Source of the DNA: Helianthus annuus
Taxonomy: Eukaryota; Streptophyta; Magnoliopsida; Asterales; Asteraceae
NCBI RefSeq assembly: GCF_002127325.2
Contig: NC_035433.2
Location: forward strand, 124,650,088 to 124,714,087
Reading direction: 5' to 3'
Length of the DNA stretch: 64,000 bases
Under the pieces are notes generated by a model. The model made no database searches. It was not told the origin of the DNA and worked only from the letters and a program-made list of their open reading frames with translations. The translations under genes were made by a program, and so were the position numbers. This document shows positions 45,692 to 58,586 of the stretch, piece by piece (the stretch's first letter is position 1; each line of letters opens with the position of its first letter).

Positions 45692-48142
45692 ATCGACTTA
45701 AGGTCGGGCTATCATCAGCTAAGAGTCAGAGATGAAGATGTACATAAGACCGCATTTAGGACTCGCTATGGTCATTACGAGTTCCTAGTGATGCCTTTTG
45801 GGCTCACAAATGCACCGGCTGCGTTCATGGATCTCATGAATCGCGTCTGCAAGCCGTATTTGGACAAATTTATCATAGTCTTCATCGACGATATCCTTAT
45901 ATATTCCAAGAACCAAGCTGACCACGAGAAGCACCTCCGTTGCATTCTCGAATTACTACAGCGTGAGAAACTCTACGCCAAATTCTCGAAATGTGAATTC
46001 TGGCTACGAGAGGTTCAGTTTTTAGGTCACGTTGTGAGTGAGAGTGGTATCCAAGTGGATCCCGCTAAGGTAGAGGCGGTCATGAACTGGCAAGAGCCAA
46101 AGACGCCTACCGAAATTCGTAGTTTCCTGGGATTGGCAGGATACTACAGGAGGTTTATTGAAAATTTTTCGAGGATTGCTGCACCCTTAACCTCCCTAAC
46201 CAAGAAGAAGGAAAAGTTTATTTGGGGCCCAAAGCAGCAAGAGTCCTTCGAAGTTCTGAAGCAGAAACTAAGCAACGCACCTGTGTTGACACTACCTGAA
46301 GGTACAGATGAATTCGTAGTTTACTGCGACGCATCACACACAGGCATGGGGTGTGTGCTTATGCAGAAGGGCAAGGTGATTGCCTATGCTTCAAGACAAC
46401 TAAAGGTGCATGAAAAGAATTACACCACCCATGACTTGGAGTTGGGTGCCGTTGTATTTGCACTGAAATTATGGAGGCATTACCTTTATGGTATTAAATT
46501 TGTGATTTATTCTGATCACAAAAGCCTCCAGCACCTGTTCAATCAGAAAGAGTTGAACATGAGGCAACGCCGTTGGATGGAAACCTTGAATGACTATGAT
46601 TGCGAGATCAGGTACCATCCCGGCAAGGCGAATGTAGTCGCTGATGCTCTGAGCAGAAAAGAAAGGGTGAAACCTATTCGAATCAATGCCAAGAGCATTG
46701 AGGTCAAGAACAATTTAATTGAAAGGATATTAGCTGCACAACGAGAGGCTGTGTTGGAAGCTAATTATCCTAATGAAAAGTTAGGAGTAACTGAGGAGAA
46801 GTTGACTCTTAGCAAGGATGGAATCCTTAGACTGAACGGACGTATATGGGTTCCGGTTTATGGAGGACTACGAGATGTTATCCTCCAGGAAGCCCATAGT
46901 TCCAAATATTCAGTCCATCCTGGTGCAGACAAGATGTATCAAGATTTAAAGGCAAACTATTGGTGGATAGGCTTGAAAAAGTCTGTGGCCACCCATGTAG
47001 CAAAGTGCTTGACTTGTGCCCAAGTCAAAGCCGAGCACCAAAAGCCGTCTGGCTTGCTACAACAGCCTGAACTTCCCGAGTGGAAGTGGGAATGCGTAAC
47101 TATGGACTTCATAACCAAGTTACCCAAAACCAGGAAGGGAAACGATACAATATGGGTCATAGTCGATAGGCTGACTAAATCGGCTCATTTTCTACCCATC
47201 AAGGAGACGTATAGCTCCGATATGTTAGCCCAACTTTATGTTGATAAGATTGTAGCCTTACACGGCATACCTGTGTCTATTATCTCCGACCGGGATACTA
47301 GATACACGTCTCACTTCTGGAAGAGTTTCCAGAAATCTTTGGGCACGCGTTTGAACTTCAGTACGGCTTACCATCCACAGACGGACGGTCAAAGTGAGCG
47401 TACTATTCAGACGTTAGAAGACATGCTTCGTGCATGTGCAATCGATTTAAGCGGTAACTGGGATAAGAATCTACCCCTGATCGAGTTCTCCTACAATAAT
47501 AGCTACCACACCAGCATAAAGGCTGCGCCTTTCGAGGCATTATACGGTAGGAAATGTAGATCGCCTGTTTGTTGGGCGGAAGTAGGAGAGGTCCAATTAT
47601 CGGGACCAGAGATAGTTTTCAAGACGACGGACAAGATTGTCCAGATCCGGGAACGTCTCAAGGCTGCTAGAGATAGGTAGAAAAGTTACGCTGATCCAAA
47701 GCGTAAGGACTTTCACTTTGAAGTGGGTGAAAAAGTGTTGCTTAAAGTGTCACCCTGGAAGGGGGTGATGCGTTTCGGCAAGAAAGGCAAACTGAGTCCG
47801 AGATACATAGGACCTTTTGAGGTCATTGAACGTGTCGGGTCAGTTGCCTATAAGTTGAACTTGCCTGAAGAGCTCAATGGAATTCACAACGTGTTCCACA
47901 TCTGCAATCTCAAAAAGTGCTTCGCCGATGAATCATTGGTGATTCCACACACAGATGTGCATATAGATGAGAGCTTAAAGTTTATAGAAAAACCTTTGTC
48001 GATTGAAGATCGACAGGTGAAGAAACTTCGAAGAAAGCACGTACCGATTGTAAAGGTCAAATGGGATGCTCGTAGAGGACCCGAATATACGTGGGAAGTC
48101 GAAGACACAATGAAAGAAAAGTACCCCTATTTATTTGAGTAA
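45692..48142 (+). pseudogene. Gypsy-B pol: RT (partial), RNase H, integrase, chromodomain
   Basis: One frame from [11 protein letters not shown] to the stop at 48142, broken only by TAG at 47678-47680. RT retains the catalytic [10 protein letters not shown] (Ile instead of Val/Ala is normal here) but lacks its N-terminal third. RNase H shows [21 protein letters not shown] and IYSDHKSL. Integrase has the zinc-binding H...H...CLTC, then catalytic [19 protein letters not shown] and [13 protein letters not shown]. The C-terminus WEVEDTMKEKYPYLF is the chromodomain that targets such elements to heterochromatin. The TAG aligns with Gln of RQKSYAD in gypsy-C of this window. Lineage Tekay/Del. Confidence 0.92.
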
Positions 48143-48177
48143 ATCTCGGGTCGAGATTTATTTTAAGGGGGTGAGGA

Positions 48178-51100
48178 TGTAACACCTCGAATTTTTGTGT
48201 CCAATAATGTGTTAACACGTGTCATTAGTTTACACGTGGCATTGATATTAAATAAAGGACTAATTTTGACAAACCTTGAAAGTATGTAAATTCGAGGGTT
48301 ATAAATGTCAACAAAGGGTAAATATACTGTATGGTAACCCTAAATGGTGCTTGTACCTTCAAACGAATAAATCATGGATCGTACGGAAGCAAAACGCGGA
48401 AGAAAGTGAGAGATTACAAGCTACAGGGGTTAACTGTGTCAACATGTTTAATTATACCTCTGAGTGACCCTTTAACGCTCCCGAGGCTTTGTAACAGTTT
48501 TATACGCTCACTAGAACATACTGTATAAATTCCGCGAAGTTCCGTTTTAAAACGAGAAAGTTATGATCGAATTCGTATGAGAAGGGTTAAAAGCGTCAAC
48601 AATGAAAGTTAAGACTTTCTGAATAATTAATAAACTAACCAGGGACTTAACAACGCGGGTAATTAACAAGAGGTCCTTAGTTGTAATTAACCGAGGGCCA
48701 AACCGCAAAGTTACCCCTTCAAACCCGAAAGGTCAGGTTAATAATTACGAAAGATTTCGTTATTAATTATCAGGATTTCGTAATCATTACAAAAGATTTT
48801 AAAAACCTGAAATTTTAACCTCTCGCGACCCGCGTAAGGATTAGGCTTAAGTTGAGGCGGGCCGCGAGCCACCTAAGATACGCGCCTGAAGTTTGAATCT
48901 CAGGCGACCCGCGTACAAACGCATGGCAACTCCCATGCGGGCCGCATTAGACGCCCAGATGCAGAAAGTTTGTATTTTCTTGCCTTTTGAGCTCATGAAC
49001 GATCAAACATGCAATAAGAGAGGCATGGGCGCCCCCTACTCGACCCATAGCTCTATGGGACACCTGCCCATCATCCATGATCAGTGTAGAGTGTTGTGTA
49101 ATGATCTTGAGGGCTTTGTTGCACTATAAATAGCCACATTTGGCTCATAACATTCACACAACTCAAACACTCAACTACTGATCATTCTAAAGCTCTCAAG
49201 CATTTCTTCTCTGCTCTCGAAGCAAGATACAACTTCTGTAAGTCGTTCAAATCCATTTTGGTCTTATATTTCCATAGATTTAGCTCATAAACCAAACCGT
49301 CGTAACTAACGGTTGTCATAGCGATAATTCACAAATGGTCCAGTGAATTGTCGGATCAAAAGTAGTTATGAGTTGGTATTTATGTGGGTAATAAACCCCT
49401 AAAAGGGTTCCCTCTGATCACCACTTTAACTATGTCAAATGTCGAGTCAAATGTGCACTTAAAAAGTCAACAGAAAGCTATTTTGCCGTTTTATACATAA
49501 TCTGTAATGTATATGCTATGAAACCTGTTTTGACACTCATAAAACATGATATTAAGTATATAAACTTGTTTACGCTCGTTTGAACCGACCATTTGCTATA
49601 TTGACCCGGTTCGGAGCCGAATGTCGCAAAAGTTTGACTTTTGCTTTGACTTCAGTTCTGACCCGTTTTAGTGAGGTATAGATATGCCTTAGGACTCTCT
49701 TAGGACCAGGTTACATGATGGTATAGACCTCTGTGATCGGTTCATGAATTGTCCGAGTCTTTTACGCATTTCCGTTAATCGCCTAAAAGTTGACCGTAAC
49801 GGCCTTTTAAAAATAAAACGAGTATTTCGGACACGTGGACGGACCATAACCTTGCTTACTAAATTATAAGCATGTCCTTAAAGTTTCACGTCAATCCGAG
49901 GTCTAGAATGAGAGTTATGCTAAATAGCGCAATTAAAGTAAACTTTTGTAATAAACGGCGCAATTAGCATAACACCCATCTAAACCAAGATTTCGTCTCC
50001 AAAACTTTTACCCACTGTAGTAAAATAATATTTTTGGAATTTTAAAGACTTTTAATAATTTTTACCTTGCTCATAACCTGCGGTTATGGCTACGGTTCGG
50101 TAAATACCGAATATGCCCTTTTCGGCCAAAACTTGAGTTCTACAAGGTCTTTTGACCCGATTCCAGTTGCTACTGATTTTAAATAATAAATAACGTATTT
50201 TAGACTTTATGAACTGTTCGGGAAACTCAGATTTCCTGTAGAACTCGAAAAGCCCTTTTAAAAGTCTTTAAAACGACCGAAAAGCCCCTACGGGGCATAA
50301 TATTAACCTAAACTCGTTACGGGCATCACGGAAGGTATCCTACTGATACCACAACCTCTTTAAGGCATATTGACTTAGGAAATAAGCGTAAGGCTCTCAT
50401 GGTTAACCGTTTCGCCTATAGAGCGCACGGTTCGGCTTATGAAACTAGTTTTCGTAAATTAGCCGATACGGGTCAAATCATATTATTTGGACCCCAAAAT
50501 CCAGAGTGTGAACCTTGAACCCATATAAAACAAGTCTCTGAACTTGTTTGGGGCAGAATCACATTCCATTCTCGGTTTTCGCCTTTTCGCGCGATTAAAC
50601 CATATTTATATACCGGAACCAACCGGTCTAGGCTACGGCCAATATAAAGACCCGTTAGGATTCTAAGAGGTTAATTAAAACCTTCGTTCCAGATTAGGAG
50701 CCCAGTAAAAGCTATCGGTGATTTAATCAAATTAAGGAATAATACTTGTAAAGGTAAATACTTTAACTTATTTCCCCTATACGGGCTTGGGTTACGGTAT
50801 GTTAATACCGCTTGATTGAGCATTATATTTTTCCATCGCTTAGGTGGTTAATTAAATAATATGATCGGCTCATTTAAACAGTTTTGTTGCTTAAAAGCCT
50901 TTGGGGGGTTTAATGACCGTTGTCCCGGATATCCTTGGCATCATTTTACGAAATGGCCACGACCATCGACATCCCGGTGTAGGCGTACACCCGGTATACA
51001 TTGTCGACATTAAATTAAAAGACGTAGCCGTTGGTTTTTATACTACGGTTTTACGCAATGTGGTGTGTCTATAAATCTTTAACCCGGCACGACCCGGGCT

Positions 51101-51565
51101 ACTGAACGCATAAAAGAACATGTAAAACGTTCACAAGATTTTAATAATTTTCCCAAGTTATAAAAAGAGTTTGTGCCATGTGCATTCAAATCAATTTTAA
51201 TAAACATTTTCAAATGTGTCAGTTGAATGTATTTACCAGTGTAAACTGGTGTATTTTCCCCAAAAAGATTAAGTGCAGGTACTATACGAAATTGGCTGGT
51301 ATTAGCTTCCTAAGCATCACGAATAGTCTCGCAAACTCGATGCCGTATCTGAATGAACAATATTTTATTATTTTGATCCGCTGTGGATACATTCGACTTC
51401 TGTAATATATTTGATATTACCACCAGAGGTTGAAGTATATATTTATCTTTAAGCTTCCGCTGTGCATTCATATAATTGTGTGGTTTGACTATATTGTTGC
51501 CAACTACGTCACGGTAATCCCCCACCGGGCCCACCGGTGATACACGTGGAAATCGGGGTGTGACA
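48178..51565 (+). repeat. Gypsy-B 3' LTR
   Basis: Starts TGTAACACCTCG after the polypurine tract and ends CGGGGTGTGACA, 3388 bp. A TATA box (CTATAAATAG) sits at 49124-49131 and a likely splice donor (TCTGTAAGTC) about 110 bp downstream. GC-rich words CGCGACCCGCGTAAGG and GGCGGGCCGCGAG (48822-48868), and a second pair (48901-48950), lie ~180-300 bp upstream of the TATA box. No genes inside. Confidence 0.85.
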
Positions 51566-53706
51566 TATGTACTCACGAAAATCAAGCAAAGCTAAAGGGA
51601 TCACGGAAATCAATCGGCACCTAATATAAGTAACTACGTTAATAAACCGGACCTAAATCGGAAGATCGGATAGAATGAGGTCTTGTAAACCAAATGAGTA
51701 TTGGAACTCATATGATATGGTTTAACAAAGCCTACATTCTAAATTGAAACCAATCCTAAGTGCATACGACCCATTATGACCCATTAAGGTGGCTTATGCT
51801 ACTTTAACGCGTCGTTCGTGTAAAACACGTTCGAGACGTCTAACTAGTCCTATGACAAGTATTATATGCCTATACATGTTTAAATATGTTGCATAATCAG
51901 TTAAGTGACAAATGTTTAAGTTACATATGCTTAAAATCCAATTATGCATGAAAAGGGCATTTTGGTCATTTTCCTAAGGCATACAAACTACCTATCATAC
52001 AACTACTTAAACTAGGTGACCATAAGGTATAACCTCGGAAGGTTATTCCCTATATAATTATGGTCACTAAACATGCTTGGTCGGATCCTAATGATCGACC
52101 AAACGGGTCGAGTTCGAAAGTGTAAGCGGTTGTCAAGACCGCTTGACTTACGACTCTACACAAGCACTAAACTAAAAGTGACGAGCTAAACATGTTGGAA
52201 CATGTTTAACTAAGTTAAAAAACAGGTTTTGATATCAAAACAAAGGGTTTTGATACCCAAGAATAGTTTGGTAACAAAATACACATAAATACGCATTTTG
52301 ACCGAAACTACGACTCATCACTACGCCTAATCAACGTGGTAATCAGTAGGTATAGTCACAAGGGACTATAACCATCGTGATTATGCTCACGTTGCAAAGT
52401 TCAAACGAACTTTGTGTTGACCAAAGACTGGTCAAAGCAGAAAGTCAAACACTGTTTGACTAATTGACTTTCATGCTTGAAAAGCGATAAAAGCACGAAA
52501 GAAGCTTACAAAGGGTCTAAGCTAGGGAGAACTTGATCTATAACACTCAGGTATGAAGCAAAGGCTTCAACTTAGAGCATTAATCAGATAAAGGGTGAGT
52601 AGAAATGAAAGAGGGCTTGGGTATTTATAGTTTTCGGTGAACCGTTAGGATCGTTTCTTGCAAAACGTGCTTCGATTTTGACCCTCCAAGTGGGCACAAG
52701 GTTTTCAAATACAAGGGGACATGAAATACCATCAAAAACTAGCAGATGGTATCCCAAATCAGGGGTTAAAAACCATCAAAACAGGCTCAAAGTCCAGATT
52801 CAATGTTTTTGTGCTGAAGGTCTGATGCGGGCCGCGTAAGAATAAGCTTACGCTTACGCCCCAGGCCTAGCAAGTTTCACAGATTTACAATTTTAGTCCC
52901 TGAATGCCCAAAACTTGGTTTTCGATGCATTTTTGACACATTTAAGCCCCGTTAACCCCATTTCAAGGCTCTAGATTGAAGTTAAAGTATAGGGAACTTA
53001 AAATGTGCTCAAAAATATCTCGGATGTTGGTTCGTTTGGTCGTACGGTTGCGTTGTTCGGTTAATTCTGACGGAAGTCGTAACGAATGCAAAAACGATCC
53101 AAATTAAGCAATGAATGGAAATTTATCATGCCAATCACTAAAATAAAATATTTTAATGATTACATAAATTTTTGGATGTCCAGATATATTCAGAATGTGA
53201 GATATGCGCGAAAATGCAAACTTATGCACTTTTTGACGCTTTTTGTCCCTATTGATCAAATAAGTTTATTTTAGCACCGAACCCCTCAAAACCTTTTTCT
53301 AAGCTATGTAAAGGATATTTAGGGTATGTTTAACTTATGATCAAGTTCCGGAATGTTCGTTACAGTACGAATCGGCATACTTTCGTAGTTTGTTGAAATT
53401 AGTCCCTGTAAGCGAATAAACTTGATTTCGACACACCAAACCTTCCAAAACTTATTTCTAAGTTATGTTGAGGTTATTTAAGGTATGTTAAGCCTACGTC
53501 ACTATTCCGGAGTGTTTGTCTCTTTAAACTGATTAGGTTTACGCATTAGTTCGCGTATAACTTTCCAAAAAGTGATTTAGTGCTCGAAATCGAACAAGAA
53601 TTGATATGTGCAAATGATACACATATTTATACGAATCCCAAATATGAAATAAAATATTTCATTGATTTGGTATTTGTTTGATGGCCGTGGAGACACAGAT
53701 GTCACA
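51566..53706 (-). repeat. Gypsy-A 5' LTR, 5'-terminal piece
   Basis: Reads on the minus strand from TGTGACATCTGTG at 53706 through the TATA box (TATAAATA at 52622-52629) to the gypsy-B insertion. It parallels 57745-60098 of the solo LTR. It preserves the uninterrupted target (GTTAAAGTAGC, near 51795-51810) into which the SINE inserted in the solo LTR. Confidence 0.85.
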
Positions 53707-54443
53707 TAGATACCCAGTCTTCTTTGGGGTCCCATTGTAGTACGTTGTGGTGGCGGTATTGGTACATATACCGCACAACCAAAAATTCTAAGGTGGGACA
53801 AACTTGGTTCTCGTTCGGAGACCAGTTGCAATGGGGAGTATTCGTGATCAGCAGTTGGTCTCAATCTAATCAGTGAAGTGGCATGCGAAATAGCATGGCC
53901 CCATGCATTAGATGGTAGTTTACATCTCATTAAAAGTGGTCTAGCGATTATTTGTAATTGTTTAATCAGAGATTCAACTAAACCGTTTTGTGTGTGAACA
54001 TAAGGTACTGAATGTTCAACATTGATCCCAATTGACATATAATAGTCATTAAAAGCTTGAGATGTGAACTCTCCCGCATTATCCATCTAGATGTTTTTAA
54101 TTTGATTATCGGGGAAATTGGCTCTCAATTGTATGATTTGAGCTAAAAGTCGGGCAAATGCTACATTTCGAGTAGCTAAAAGGCTCACATGTGACCGCCT
54201 TGAGGATGCGTCTATTAATACCAAGAAATAGCAGAATGGCCCACACGGAGGATGAATAGGCCCACAAACATCCCCTTGGATTCTTTCTAAAAATGATAGG
54301 GTTTCATGTATCAATTTAGTTTGTAAGGGCCGAGTTATAAGTTTGCCCAGAGAGCATACTGCACATGATAAGTCTTGTGGTAGAAAAACTTTTAAGTTTT
54401 TGAGAGGGTGCCCAATTGCACTTTTGATTATTCGTCTCATCAT
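53707..54443 (-). pseudogene. Copia GAG-pre-integrase and integrase core
   Basis: One frame with a TAG between IKNI and MDNAGEF (54087-54089). It begins with GHPLKNLK and a zinc-binding CAVCSLGK. The core follows with catalytic Asp in GDVCGPI, Asp in MDNAGEF and Glu in NGLVESLIK. It proceeds to LRIFGCAVYVP and RLGIYV, where gypsy-A begins at 53706; the last ~40 residues of the ORF down to 53577 are LTR-derived. Integration function is lost. Confidence 0.88.
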
Positions 54444-54574
54444 TATGCTACCAGGGTGACCTAGACGGTCATGTCATATATTGAATGTGTCTTTATCTAA
54501 TAGCTTTTGGTTACTCACCATGTATGATTCGATGGGATTGATATTAGTACAATATAATCTAGAGGATAAGGCTT

Positions 54575-54940
54575 CTAATTGTTCAACAATTGTATCTTGG
54601 CAATTTTTGTTTGAAGTAATTTGAAGATATTCAATTTATATTCAGATATTATTTTTAGGTGGTAACCGTTTTTTCGAATATCTTTAAAGCTAAGTAAATT
54701 TCTTCTGGATTTACTAGAATATAAAGCATTATCAATAGTTAATTTGGTACCCGAAGATAATGTTATGTGTGCTCTGCCGGAGCCTTCGATAAGGTTATTG
54801 ACACCAGATATAGTGATAATCGGTGTCTCTGCCGGAGACAAGTTAGAGAAAAATTTCATATCTTTGAGAATAGTGTTAGTACTACCGCCATCTATTAGAC
54901 ATTCATCACCAATAATAGCTCTGCTGGAGCTGGTATACAT
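54575..54940 (-). pseudogene. Copia protease region
   Basis: Contains LIDGGSTNTIL, the aspartic protease active-site region (usual DSG reads DGG here), then the LSSGTKLTIDNALYSSKSRRNLLSF block that follows protease in copia polyproteins. Frame is lost on both sides. Confidence 0.75.
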
Positions 54941-55242
54941 ATTTCTTCTGGAAATAATAAAACACGTTAATTATAAGAAATTGCATGTTTGAATATGATA
55001 AAAACATCATGCAACTATAAATCAAACATCACTAGGTTTTAAATGAAACCATAACAATAGTTCAAAACATAAAATACTACTAGAGTTGAAATAAAATCCA
55101 AACCAAGAAAAAAAAACATAGTCTAAAAAAATCATCACATAACACGCATTTAATGATTTTGTAGTATGAGCTTGTTGTTTTGTTCCACGACCAACAAACA
55201 TTATATTAGCTCAGAATATTTTGTAAAATTACGTTCCCTGTA

Positions 55243-55701
55243 CTACTGCGCCAGGAGCATGTTGGATAAATGGAATGTTGAGATAGTTTGCTCAATCATG
55301 TCTTTGTCGGTGATTTGTTCACCACATAATTTAAGCTCAGGGGTGATGCGAAGAAGTGCAGAGTTGTACTCACTAACAGTCTTATGATCTCGTAGTCTTA
55401 AATGAACCCACTTGTAGCGAGTTTTAGAGAGTAAGACCAACTTCAGGTGGTCAAATCTTTCTTGAATGTTTTTCACAACTCGAGAGGGTCCTCGACAGTA
55501 CGGTTTTCCCTCTTTAGGTCTTTATGAAGATGAAGGCGAAGGAATGCCACAGCTTTAGTTTTTTCTTAAGGGACTTTTATTCCCATCAATGATTGTCTCC
55601 CCCAGACTCATTGCTTCCAGATGGGTTTTAGCATCAAAAGCCCACGAGGGGTAGTTGTTGCCCTAGATTTCAAGTGCAGTGAATTCAAGCTTTGAGGACA
55701 T
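55243..55701 (-). pseudogene. Copia gag (UBN2 domain)
   Basis: A start at 55699-55701 reads MSSKLEFTALEI, then a TAG, then NNYPSWAFDAKTHLEAMSLGETI. After a frame break, the UBN2 part continues ERFDHLKLVLL, WVHLRLRDHKTVSEYNSAL and LKLCGEQITDKDM. Both blocks are typical of copia gag. It is a decayed 5' coding end. Confidence 0.8.
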
Positions 55702-56889
55702 TTTATCTATAAAGGAAAGGATAAGGCATTTTAAAAACAAGCCTTCAAATGAAATGTATATTGTATGAGAACTTCGGGTTCTCTTTTGCTAGAACTACAG
55801 GTTCTAAACTTTAAGTATGTTTATAAAATAGAGAAGGAAAATAAACTCATTTATGAATTTTGTATCCTGTAATGTGGTTGTCTGGTAACATTATAATTGT
55901 GGGTTAAATTTGGAAACCAAATTCGTTATACTCCATATATGAAGATACTACCGACATAATATCTTATTAATGGTACAATTTTTAAATGATTTGGGTGAAA
56001 CCATCTGTCACACCCCAACCGATGGCGGAATCATCGGGGCGCGGCACTGAGCGAAACAGATTGTCCAGAAGTTTCCATAACAATTATCATTACTATCTAA
56101 TTTAAAATAACATGTCTCATACCATGTCTCAAACAGTAAACAAATTATTACAGACCAAATCTAGGCAATTATTTCTGTTCCGATAACTCAGATTTTAAAT
56201 ATAGCAATTGTTTATTTGCTTCTTGAGACCCTTGATTCAATTACTACAGACAACTATTTGTTGGACTCTAGAACTTTATTCTAGCCTCGCTTCCCTAGCA
56301 GATAAGCATCCTAATTACCTGTCACATACGTTAAAATAAAAGTCAATACACATAGTGTAAAGGCGAGTATACAAGTTTGATAATAGCATATAGAGTTCGA
56401 AATAGTTTACGCATAACCAGCACGTACACAGCGGAAAACGAAGCATGTTAATTATCGACACGGATCTATCGATACCAATGACTGCGGGTTGACTGCCCGA
56501 GGCGGTTCGAAATACATGATCACCACTGTAATCCATGCAAATAATTGTCCTTAACAACCCCCGCATGAGCGGGTGCTGAGTCCAAACTATAGTACTATCG
56601 TCGTTAAGGCAGGTAGACAACATTCCATGTGTAAACATAACAAACAAGCATTCATTAAGTCACGTATAACATGCGGTCACGGTTAGCGTTTTAAAAGTAT
56701 TGCGTAGTGTGTTCGAGGTGTTTTAGTATAAGTAACGTATGTAACACCCAAAAGTGCATAAAGAAAAAAGGGATCGAGTATACTCACAGCGGTTGATGGA
56801 TTGAAGGGAGCGCTTGAGAGTAAGGTTAGCCTGAACAGTTCGATAGTATAACGATAAGCAATGCATAAAACGGAACAAGTGTCGATGGA

Positions 56890-57001
56890 TCGGACAGTTG
56901 GTCGATCGGACGGTAGTCCGATCGGACGACTGACCGTTCGGTTGACAGTCCGTTCGGACAGTTGTCCGGTCGGACGGGAGTCCGATCGGATGGCTGTTCG
57001 A
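56890..57001. repeat. 16-bp palindromic tandem array, main cluster
   Basis: Seven consecutive units begin at 56890, 56906, 56922, 56938, 56954, 56970 and 56986, exactly 16 bp apart. Units such as TCGGACGGTAGTCCGA and TCGGACGGGAGTCCGA are themselves inverted repeats (TCGGAC/GTCCGA around four bases). Confidence 0.9.
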
Positions 57002-57106
57002 GTGGATTGTTTCTTCCTTTGAGTAGGATGTGTTTGTGTACGATGGTTGACTTTTGAAGTTTTCGTTGTAGCATTTGAAAACCTTGAAGTATCTTTGCCT
57101 TTCAGG

Positions 57107-57453
57107 TCGGTCGATCGGTCGATCGTTCGATCGGTCGGCAACCCGATCGGCTGGTACTTCAGTGAAGAACATGTCCTCAGCAAGAGGTCACTCGATCGGA
57201 CAGTAGTTCGATCGGGTGGCATTTCCCTGCATCGAACATGTTGAAAAAAAATCGATTAAGTATTTAAAGTCAAGTATCTCATGATTCGAAGAGTAATCCG
57301 ATCGGATGGCAGTTCGCTCGGACAGCACTTCGTTCAATACTCAATCTTCAAGATAGGTTGGTTAAGTGTGGGACCCATGTGCTAGCCGATCGGATGGCCA
57401 GTCGTTCGGCTGGCTGTCTGTTCGGACAGCAGTCCGATCGGATAGTGCCTTGT
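57107..57453. repeat. 16-bp palindromic array, dispersed clusters
   Basis: Units in the same 16-bp register occur at 57107-57154 (partly as 8-bp half units TCGGTCGA), 57196-57211, 57302-57333 (two units) and 57390-57453 (four units, including TCGGACAGCAGTCCGA). Confidence 0.85.
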
Positions 57454-58586
57454 CCTGGTCGGCCTGTCCGTCTAACACTTGGTTGTTTTGATTGTTTGTC
57501 GTTTTATCGAGGTATTTTAATAACGAGTCAAACAACAGAAATCGCGTCATTACTTAGTTCCCCTAATCGGACAGGAATCACCCAAATCTGATTAGTGAAC
57601 GGTTCGGGGCGGTGTTTCATGTTTAACCCGAAGTCGGTGAACCTCGTGGTTAGAATCCGGATCTTGAGCCACACAATCACAAGAATGAGTACTGTGTTGA
57701 CACAAGGTCCAATTCCATCGGTTTTGAGTGCATTGAGTGTAAAATGTGACATCTGTGCTTGTAATCATTGTAAACAGTTCAGTTATCAATGAAATAAAGT
57801 TATTTGATCCCAATGTTTGTTTGTTTATGTTTGATGTTTTTCATGTTTTGACTTTTATTCGATTTTAAACTCTATATAGCTTTCTAGAGAATTATACGCA
57901 AACTGGTGCGTAAACGTAATCAGTTTAACGCGACAAATACTACGGAACATCAATTTATGCTTAACATACCTTAAATAACCCTTACATAACTTAGAAATAA
58001 GTTTTGAAGGCTTTGGTATGGCAAAATCAAGTTATTCGCTTACAGGGACTAAAATCGACAAACTGCGAAAGTATGTCAATTTAAATTGTAACAAACATTC
58101 CGGAACTTGACCATTAGTTAAACACACCCTAAATATCCTTTACATAGCTTAGAAATAGGCTTTGAGGGGTTCGGTGTGCTAAAACAAACTTTATGCTCAT
58201 TCAGGGACTAAAAGCGTCAAAAAGTGCATAAGTTTGCATTTTCGCGCATAACTTACGTTTTGAATACATCCGGACATCCAAAAATTTTTGTAATCATTAA
58301 AATATTATGTTTTAGTGATTGGCTTGTCAAAAATCCATTCGTCGCGCAATTTGGATCGTTTTTCGCGCTTATGCGTATTCCGTCGTAATTAAGCGAACAT
58401 CGCGATCATATGACCAAACGAACCGACATCCGGCATATTTTTGAGCATGTTTCATGTCCACAATGTTTAAGCATCATTTTAGGGCCTTAAAGTTGGCTTA
58501 ACAGGCCTTAAACATGTCGGAAATGGCTTTAAACACCAACAGGGACTGAAACTGCCATTGTATGAAAGTTGTTGCTGGTCTGCAGA

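Larger units (their letters stand above)
45692..51565 (+). mobile_element. Gypsy-B, 5'-truncated chromovirus inserted in the gypsy-A LTR
   Basis: Starts abruptly inside the RT domain, continues through RNase H, integrase and chromodomain, then a polypurine tract (AAGGGGGTGAGGA, 48165-48177) and a complete 3' LTR (48178-51565). Gypsy-A LTR sequence resumes at 51566. About 600 bp of the host LTR are missing on the left, so one deletion probably removed both the 5' part of gypsy-B and the adjacent LTR. Confidence 0.85.
38952..55740 (-). mobile_element. Ty1-copia retrotransposon, split by gypsy insertions and eroded
   Basis: In minus-strand order the pieces are gag (55701-55243), protease (54940-54575), GAG-pre-integrase and integrase (54443-53707), then RT (40801-39558) and RNase H (39509-39156), followed by a polypurine tract and LTR. 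The gypsy-A block occupies 40774-53706. The linker between integrase and RT (usually a few hundred residues) is missing, removed together with the end of gypsy-A's 3' LTR. The 5' LTR is not seen; gypsy-C starts at 56006, probably inside the copia leader. Confidence 0.8.

Noticed and set aside
40774..53706. Reading 40774-42012 and 52469-53706 as complete 1.24-kb LTRs of a single intact element
   Set aside because: The solo LTR shows the family LTR is about 3.86 kb; the left copy is truncated and the right copy continues to the gypsy-B insertion.
56683..57222. 179-codon ORF rich in DRTTVRSD-like repeats
   Set aside because: The periodic peptide is the translation of the 16-bp DNA repeat; other frames give similar ORFs and it lies inside an LTR.
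56890..57453. Possible CRISPR-like array
   Set aside because: Units are contiguous 16-mers without unique spacers, in a plant LTR.
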